Origin: an uncultured Holophagaceae bacterium
Lineage (GTDB): Bacteria > Acidobacteriota > Holophagae > Holophagales > Holophagaceae
DNA: 45,265 nucleotides
Assembly: GCA_903863195.1 (NCBI GenBank)
Contig: CAIPAY010000005.1
Coordinates: forward strand, 1-45,265
Direction of reading: 5' to 3'
In this document: positions 41,460 through 45,265 of the stretch, piece after piece
Numbering within the stretch: the stretch's first letter is position 1
How the letters are laid out: each line of letters opens with the position of its first letter
Notes under the pieces: model-generated
What the model was told of the DNA's origin: nothing
Seen by the model: the letters and a program-made list of their open reading frames with translations, nothing else
The model's database searches: none
Translations under genes and position numbers: made by a program

Positions 41460-42422
41460 GTGCCCCTTCTTCCTCAGCCCTCGCCCCCCGCCTTCATCGC
41501 CCCCGCGCCCGCCCGCTACGCCGAGGCGGAGACCGCCCTGCTGGAGGCGCTGGACTGGGGCTGGGCACAGCCCGCAGATCCGAACCTGAAGGGTCCCGCC
41601 GCGCTGGACTACCGCTGGCTGCAGGCCGCGGCCAGCTTCGAGCCGGGCCACGGCCTGCCGGCCAACCCCTACGCAGGCGGTGCGGCCACCCGGGAAGCCA
41701 AGGCGCTGCGGAGCCTCTTGCAGGCCCCTCCCGAGCAGGTGCCAAATCGGCTCAAGGCCCTGACCCAACACCAGGGCGGCACGAGCCTGGCGCTCTGGCG
41801 CTGGGGTCAGCGCCGGGTGCAGGAGGGCGCGTTTCCACCCCCCCTACGCCGGGCCTGGGAGGATCGGCTGCTGGTCGCAAGGCCGGGGATCCTCCGCGGC
41901 TACGCCCTGCGGCACGCCCTCTGCTGGGCCCTGGCCGAGCAGGATGAGGCGCGCCTTGCGGCCATCCGGGTCCGGGCGGGCCAGGACGCCGCCGAAACGA
42001 TCCAGGGCTTCCAGCGGCTCTTCGGGCTGCTCGGGGGGCCCTCACCGGACCTGCGCCTCTGGTCCCTGCCCGGGCTCGACTACCGCGATGTCCGCCTGGA
42101 CCAGCTGGGCGCCTCCCGCATCTGGATCCATCCCGCCGAGGCGGGTCCCCTGCCCGTCCTCCCCGCGGGGACCGTCTGGATCATCCCCAGCCCCTCGGGC
42201 AGCCAGGACGAGCGCGAGGCCAGCCTCACCGGCACGGCCCTGACCGAAGGCCAGGCCCTGGCCCAGCGACTCCGGGCCACGGGGCGCTCAGCCCACTTCG
42301 CCCCCAGCAGCCGAGCCTTCGAGCAGGTGGGGCTGATGTGGTTCCCCATCCTCATCGAGCTGGACAGCCGGGGCTACCTGAGCTCCGTCCGAATGGGCGA
42401 CGCCGGGCCCCGGCAGCCCTGA
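41460..42422 (+). CDS. Hypothetical protein
   Basis: A 320-residue protein not recognised as any family. The first two thirds are Ala/Leu/Arg-rich and helical, with little repeat structure (WLQAAASFEPGHG, ALWRWGQRRVQEG, ALRHALCWALAEQDEARLAAIR). The last third ends in MWFPILIELDSRGYLSSVRMGD, which looks like the closing strands of a thioredoxin-like fold, but no CxxC is present. There is no signal peptide. GTG 41460 is the first possible start and has only a weak GCGAG upstream. It is divergent from pyrF. Confidence 0.68.
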   Translation: MPLLPQPSPPAFIAPAPARYAEAETALLEALDWGWAQPADPNLKGPAALDYRWLQAAASFEPGHGLPANPYAGGAATREAKALRSLLQAPPEQVPNRLKALTQHQGGTSLALWRWGQRRVQEGAFPPPLRRAWEDRLLVARPGILRGYALRHALCWALAEQDEARLAAIRVRAGQDAAETIQGFQRLFGLLGGPSPDLRLWSLPGLDYRDVRLDQLGASRIWIHPAEAGPLPVLPAGTVWIIPSPSGSQDEREASLTGTALTEGQALAQRLRATGRSAHFAPSSRAFEQVGLMWFPILIELDSRGYLSSVRMGDAGPRQP

Positions 42423-42463
42423 GCCATAGACCGTCAGTGTGGCCAACACAGAAAAGGGATTTT

Positions 42464-42558
42464 CAACACCGATGAACACCGATTAAAAGCTGATGAAAAA
42501 TGATACAAGAAAATATTTATCATCTTTTATCAATCTCTTATCGGTGTTCATTGGTGGT
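42464..42558. repeat. Long AT-rich inverted repeat with GATGAACACC units
   Basis: CACCGATGAACACCGAT (42467-42483) pairs with ATCGGTGTTCATTGGTG (42540-42556) over 17 positions with one G-T wobble. A nested inner stem follows (GATGAAAAATGATA with TATCATCTTTTATC, two mismatches). The interior is strikingly AT-rich for this genome. It lies between the stops of two convergent genes, the same setting as the elements at 9.94 and 39.45 kb. Confidence 0.8.
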
Positions 42559-42572
42559 AATGCAGTTGCTCT

Positions 42573-44519
42573 TTAGCCGATGCCGCCACCCTGCAACAGC
42601 CCCGCCACGGCGCCCCAGAGCATCTGGGCCCAGTAGTGGAAGCCGCGGCGCACGGGCTTCTGCGTGTAGCTGGCGTGCAGGCGGTCCTTGAGGAATGGGT
42701 AGTTCCCGTCGGGATCCAGCACCGCCGCGGCCACCGGGGAGTTGAACTCGTAGGTGATCCAGCGGTCCTGTCCATCCCAGGTCAGGCGCTGCTCCTCCTT
42801 GTTCTCCAGGCGCACCCAGAGGGTGATGGGCAGCTTCAGGCCGCCCTTCCGCTCGAGGGTGATGGAGCCCACGCGGCCCGGGGCTGCGGGCTGCGGCGCG
42901 GCGAAGACCGGCGCCTTGTCCGAGAAGAGCCAGCCGCCCTCGGTGACCTCCTGGGTCTTGACGCCGCTGATGACGTAGTCGAGCGTGTCGGTGCCCTCGA
43001 TGAAGTCCCGCCAGAACCCGCTCAGGTCCCGCCCGGAGACCCGCTCGGCGATGCGCCGGAAGTCGTTGCGGGTCGGGTGCTTGAAGGCCATCTCCTGCGT
43101 GTAGGCGCGCATGACCTGCTCCATCACGGGCCGCCCCAGCATGGCCTCCAGCTGGTTGAGCACCAGCGTGGGCTTGTCATAGGCGGTCATCCGGTAGGTG
43201 GACGCACTCAGGGTCTTGAAGCCGAACCGGGTCAGGGGATCGGCCGAGGGCTGCTGCCAGTAGCCGGCCCACTCCCCGAAATCCGTGCCCACCTGGAACC
43301 GCCGGCCCCCGAGCAGCGAGTGGTAGCTGCGCGCCAGGGCCTTGTGGGTGAACCAGCTGTTCAGCCCCTCATCGAGCCACGGTTCTTCGAACTCATTGCT
43401 GGCGAGCATGCCGTAGAAGAACTGGTGACCATACTCGTGGACCGTCACCAGCTCAGGCTCGACCCGCTGCTTGAGCGGATCGAAGCTCACGGAGCTGGCC
43501 GTGATCAGAGTCGGATACTCCATGCCGTCGGCCCCGGCGGCCTCCTTGGGCGTATCGATCACCGTCAGGGTCGGGTAGGGATACTTGAAGTACCACTCCT
43601 CGCTCCAGCGCAGGGCGTTCTCCACGGCCCGGCGGTGCCGCGGGAAGTTGCCGCGGTTGAGGCCGTTGATGTAATAGAAGACCTGCACACCGCGATACTC
43701 GTACATCGCGGGGTGGCGCCAGCTCTCCCTGGGCATCACGGCCCAGGCGAAGTCGTGCACGTCCTCCGCGTGCAGGCGCCAGATCACGTTCAGAGGCCGC
43801 TTCGGATCCAGCTCGACCTCGGTCACGAAGTTGGTCTGGGTGCCCGTGTGGGCGAGGCCCAGCGCGTTGGGCAGCGAGAGGGCCACATCATAGACACCGA
43901 AGTCCGCGAAGAACTCGGTGTTCGCGTGGTAGGCGTGGCAGTTCCAGCGGTCGCCCTGGTAGACGCCCACCTTGGGGAACCACTGCCCCGACATGAGGAA
44001 GTCATCGGCCCAGCCGCTGCGGGCGAAGACCTTCGGATAGCGGTTCTCCCAGGCGATCTCCACCTGGATCGTCTCCCCGGGCGCCACCGCGCGGGGCAGC
44101 TTCAGCCAGCGGACCGTCTCATCCTCGCCATCATGGCCCTCGAGATCCCGGCCCTCCATGCGGACGCTGGTCAGGCGGCAGTAGCCCCAGGAGGCCTGAT
44201 CCGCAGGCCGGTCCAGGTGATCCGTGCGCAGCTGACCACCGCTCTCCTTCACGAAGAGGCTCTGGGGTCCCTTGAAGGCGTTGAGATACAGGTGCAGCGG
44301 CAGCTCCTGCGTGGGGGCCGTGCCCGTGTTTCGCCACGACAGCGTCTCCCGGCCCTCCAGCGCCTTGTGCTCGAAGTCCAGCGTCGCCTCGATGCGGTAG
44401 TTGGCGATTCGCGGCGACTTGGGCTTCTCGAACCACTTCTCCGTCGTCCAGGTCCTCGGACCCGCAGCCATCGCCGCCGTGGCGCACATCACCAGCACAG
44501 CCACCCAGCGCAGTCGCAT
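42573..44519 (-). CDS. Secreted M1 family metallopeptidase
   Basis: A 648-residue zinc peptidase with a signal peptide (about 1-18). The zinc site HEYGH (361-365) is followed after exactly 18 residues by Glu384 in DEGLNSWF. The exopeptidase region reads ADGMEYPTLI, a variant of the GAMEN motif common in this exported M1 subgroup. A C-terminal domain of about 130 residues ends in a moderately hydrophobic segment (MLWGAVAGLLQ). It probably trims peptides in the periplasm, next to the M13 and C69 enzymes at the other end of the window. It is divergent from the tRNA gene. Confidence 0.9.
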   Translation of the reverse strand: MRLRWVAVLVMCATAAMAAGPRTWTTEKWFEKPKSPRIANYRIEATLDFEHKALEGRETLSWRNTGTAPTQELPLHLYLNAFKGPQSLFVKESGGQLRTDHLDRPADQASWGYCRLTSVRMEGRDLEGHDGEDETVRWLKLPRAVAPGETIQVEIAWENRYPKVFARSGWADDFLMSGQWFPKVGVYQGDRWNCHAYHANTEFFADFGVYDVALSLPNALGLAHTGTQTNFVTEVELDPKRPLNVIWRLHAEDVHDFAWAVMPRESWRHPAMYEYRGVQVFYYINGLNRGNFPRHRRAVENALRWSEEWYFKYPYPTLTVIDTPKEAAGADGMEYPTLITASSVSFDPLKQRVEPELVTVHEYGHQFFYGMLASNEFEEPWLDEGLNSWFTHKALARSYHSLLGGRRFQVGTDFGEWAGYWQQPSADPLTRFGFKTLSASTYRMTAYDKPTLVLNQLEAMLGRPVMEQVMRAYTQEMAFKHPTRNDFRRIAERVSGRDLSGFWRDFIEGTDTLDYVISGVKTQEVTEGGWLFSDKAPVFAAPQPAAPGRVGSITLERKGGLKLPITLWVRLENKEEQRLTWDGQDRWITYEFNSPVAAAVLDPDGNYPFLKDRLHASYTQKPVRRGFHYWAQMLWGAVAGLLQGGGIG

Positions 44520-44556
44520 CGAACCTCCGAACCTGCCTCGAGCATATCAACTCCCC

Positions 44557-44584
44557 TTGCCATTGCCCCCACCCCTGCTACACT
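44557..44584 (+). promoter_or_regulatory. Sigma-70-type promoter of the tRNA gene
   Basis: TTGCCA (44557-44562) and TACACT (44579-44584) are separated by 16 bases and end 11 bases before the mature tRNA. This is a good match in sequence, spacing and position for a stable-RNA promoter. Confidence 0.65.
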
Positions 44585-44595
44585 CAAGTCCCTAC

Positions 44596-44672
<77 letters not shown>

Positions 44673-44686
44673 AACCTGATGTGAAG

Positions 44687-44719
44687 AAGCCCTTGAATCT
44701 CAACGATTCAGGGGCTTTT
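44687..44719 (+). terminator. Intrinsic terminator of the tRNA gene
   Basis: AAGCCCTTGAATC (44687-44699) pairs with GATTCAGGGGCTT (44705-44717), a 13-bp stem with one G-T pair and a 5-base loop, ending in TTTT. It lies 14 bases after the tRNA, where its terminator is expected. Confidence 0.85.
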
Positions 44720-45090
44720 CGCTGTCCTGGGAAAGAGCCAAAGGGTCCTTGCGGCTTGGCTTAAATCATATCGACATTGGGGCATCGCTGCACAACTACT
44801 GCACAACTCAACCACTCGACGAACGCTGCGCTGGCGAGGTTCTGCCGTCCAGCTAGTAACCATCGAAGTCGGGAGGTTTGCTCCCTCGATTGGGCCTTGC
44901 GACGACGTGGCTGAGCGACAACGTCCAAAGGTCACCCAGAAAACGATGGTCGGCCTAGGCATTGGAACTCGGACTTCAGGGGCCCTTTCAAGTCTGGTAT
45001 CGTCCATCCACCGGCACCCAGCTTCAGCGAGAAGATGGTTCATCCACATCAACGCACCAACGACACATTGCAGGCATTGAGGAATTGGGA
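44720..45090. other. Gene-poor, lower-GC stretch after the tRNA
   Basis: About 370 bases without a gene I can support. The base composition is visibly lower in GC than the rest of the window. An open frame on the minus strand (44708-45052) has no family match, no good ribosome-binding site, and runs through the tRNA terminator. The region contains a tandem 10-base repeat at 44788 and ends with a good ribosome-binding site for the methyltransferase. Confidence 0.6.
44788..44808 (+). repeat. Tandem CTGCACAACT repeat
   Basis: CTGCACAACT occurs at 44788-44797 and again at 44799-44808, an 11-base period that places both copies on the same face of the helix. Such paired sites near a tRNA end could be integrase arm-type or regulator-binding sites. 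No integrase is visible, so this is only a possibility. Confidence 0.5.
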
Positions 45091-45265
45091 ATGATTCGTC
45101 TCAAATGGGGTGTTACAGAGTTCAAAAAAATTCAAGGCGAGCAGATCCCAACCTTGAGTCTGTTTTCGGGTGCTGGGGGTCTGGATATCGGATTCGCGTT
45201 AGCCGGATTCGACATAAAGGCGTGCGTCGAAATCGAAGGGAAATACTGTGACACCCTGGAGGCCA
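45091..45265 (+). CDS. DNA (cytosine-5) methyltransferase, 5' end only
   Basis: The first 58 codons of a C5-cytosine DNA methyltransferase, cut by the window edge. Motif I is clear: LSLFSGAGGLDIGFALAGF binds S-adenosylmethionine, and the next acidic strand (ACVEIEGKYCDTL) is motif II with the Glu that holds the ribose. Catalytic motif IV (PC) would lie beyond the edge. The start has GAGGAA 6 bases upstream. Base composition is clearly less GC-rich than the core genes, and it follows an initiator tRNA, so it is probably on an acquired restriction-modification or defence island. An orphan enzyme remains possible. Confidence 0.88.
   Translation, partial: MIRLKWGVTEFKKIQGEQIPTLSLFSGAGGLDIGFALAGFDIKACVEIEGKYCDTLEA

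Noticed and set aside
44708..45052. Minus-strand open frame of 114 codons after the tRNA.
   Set aside because: It runs through the tRNA terminator, has no good ribosome-binding site and shows no family resemblance.

Overview
The window is GC-rich, densely coded DNA from a Gram-negative bacterium. lpxB (lipid A), an ExbD/TonB pair, many signal peptides and a lipoprotein all point to an outer membrane. The mix of secreted metallopeptidases, paired OPT peptide transporters, a fused branched-chain 2-oxoacid dehydrogenase E1 and a complete Liv transporter would fit Acidobacteriota, possibly the Holophaga/Geothrix group. That placement is inferred from gene content and composition; no 16S rRNA gene or other marker is present to prove it.

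Layout. (1) 1-9.9 kb, plus strand: a peptide-use locus with an M13 endopeptidase, a C69 dipeptidase, an M1 aminopeptidase of the LTA4-hydrolase type and two tandem OPT transporters. (2) 10-12.3 kb, minus: an SDR/SRPBCC-type fusion and an inositol-monophosphatase-like enzyme. (3) 12.3-17.7 kb, plus: an Nfu Fe-S scaffold, a GAF protein with a degenerate GGDEF domain, a one-chain 2-oxoacid dehydrogenase E1, an MBL hydrolase and a small GIY-YIG-like protein behind a gene-free spacer. (4) 17.7-22.3 kb, minus: a branched-chain amino acid ABC transporter operon (livJ-H-M-G-F order). (5) 22.4-26.6 kb: ExbD-TonB, then poorly characterised proteins including a secreted Ig-repeat/SPOR-like protein. (6) 26.6-28.4 kb, minus: lpxB overlapping an unknown gene. 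(7) 28.4-31.2 kb, plus: a DUF2203 protein, an alkyltransferase-like protein, purS-purQ and an AraC regulator. (8) 31.2-37.7 kb: two small secreted proteins, an amidase, two tiny proteins, purL and a PilZ/pseudo-receiver protein. (9) 37.8-42.4 kb: a B12-binding radical SAM/TPR protein, a pyrF-membrane protein-pnuC operon and an unknown gene. (10) 42.6-45.3 kb: a secreted M1 peptidase, an initiator tRNA, and a visibly lower-GC stretch where a cytosine-5 DNA methyltransferase gene begins and is cut by the window edge.

How it fits together. Secreted and cytoplasmic peptidases, OPT and Liv importers and the branched-chain 2-oxoacid dehydrogenase form a plausible path from extracellular protein to peptides, amino acids and acyl-CoA. 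Most of the rest is housekeeping (purine and pyrimidine synthesis, lipid A, Fe-S assembly).

The least ordinary features are a set of intergenic inverted-repeat elements built from short degenerate units (near 9.95, 28.85, 39.5 and 42.5 kb), and the tRNA-fMet junction at the right end, which looks like the edge of an island carrying DNA modification. I found no CRISPR array, complete insertion sequence or clearly new multigene system inside the window; the best place to look for one is just past the right edge.
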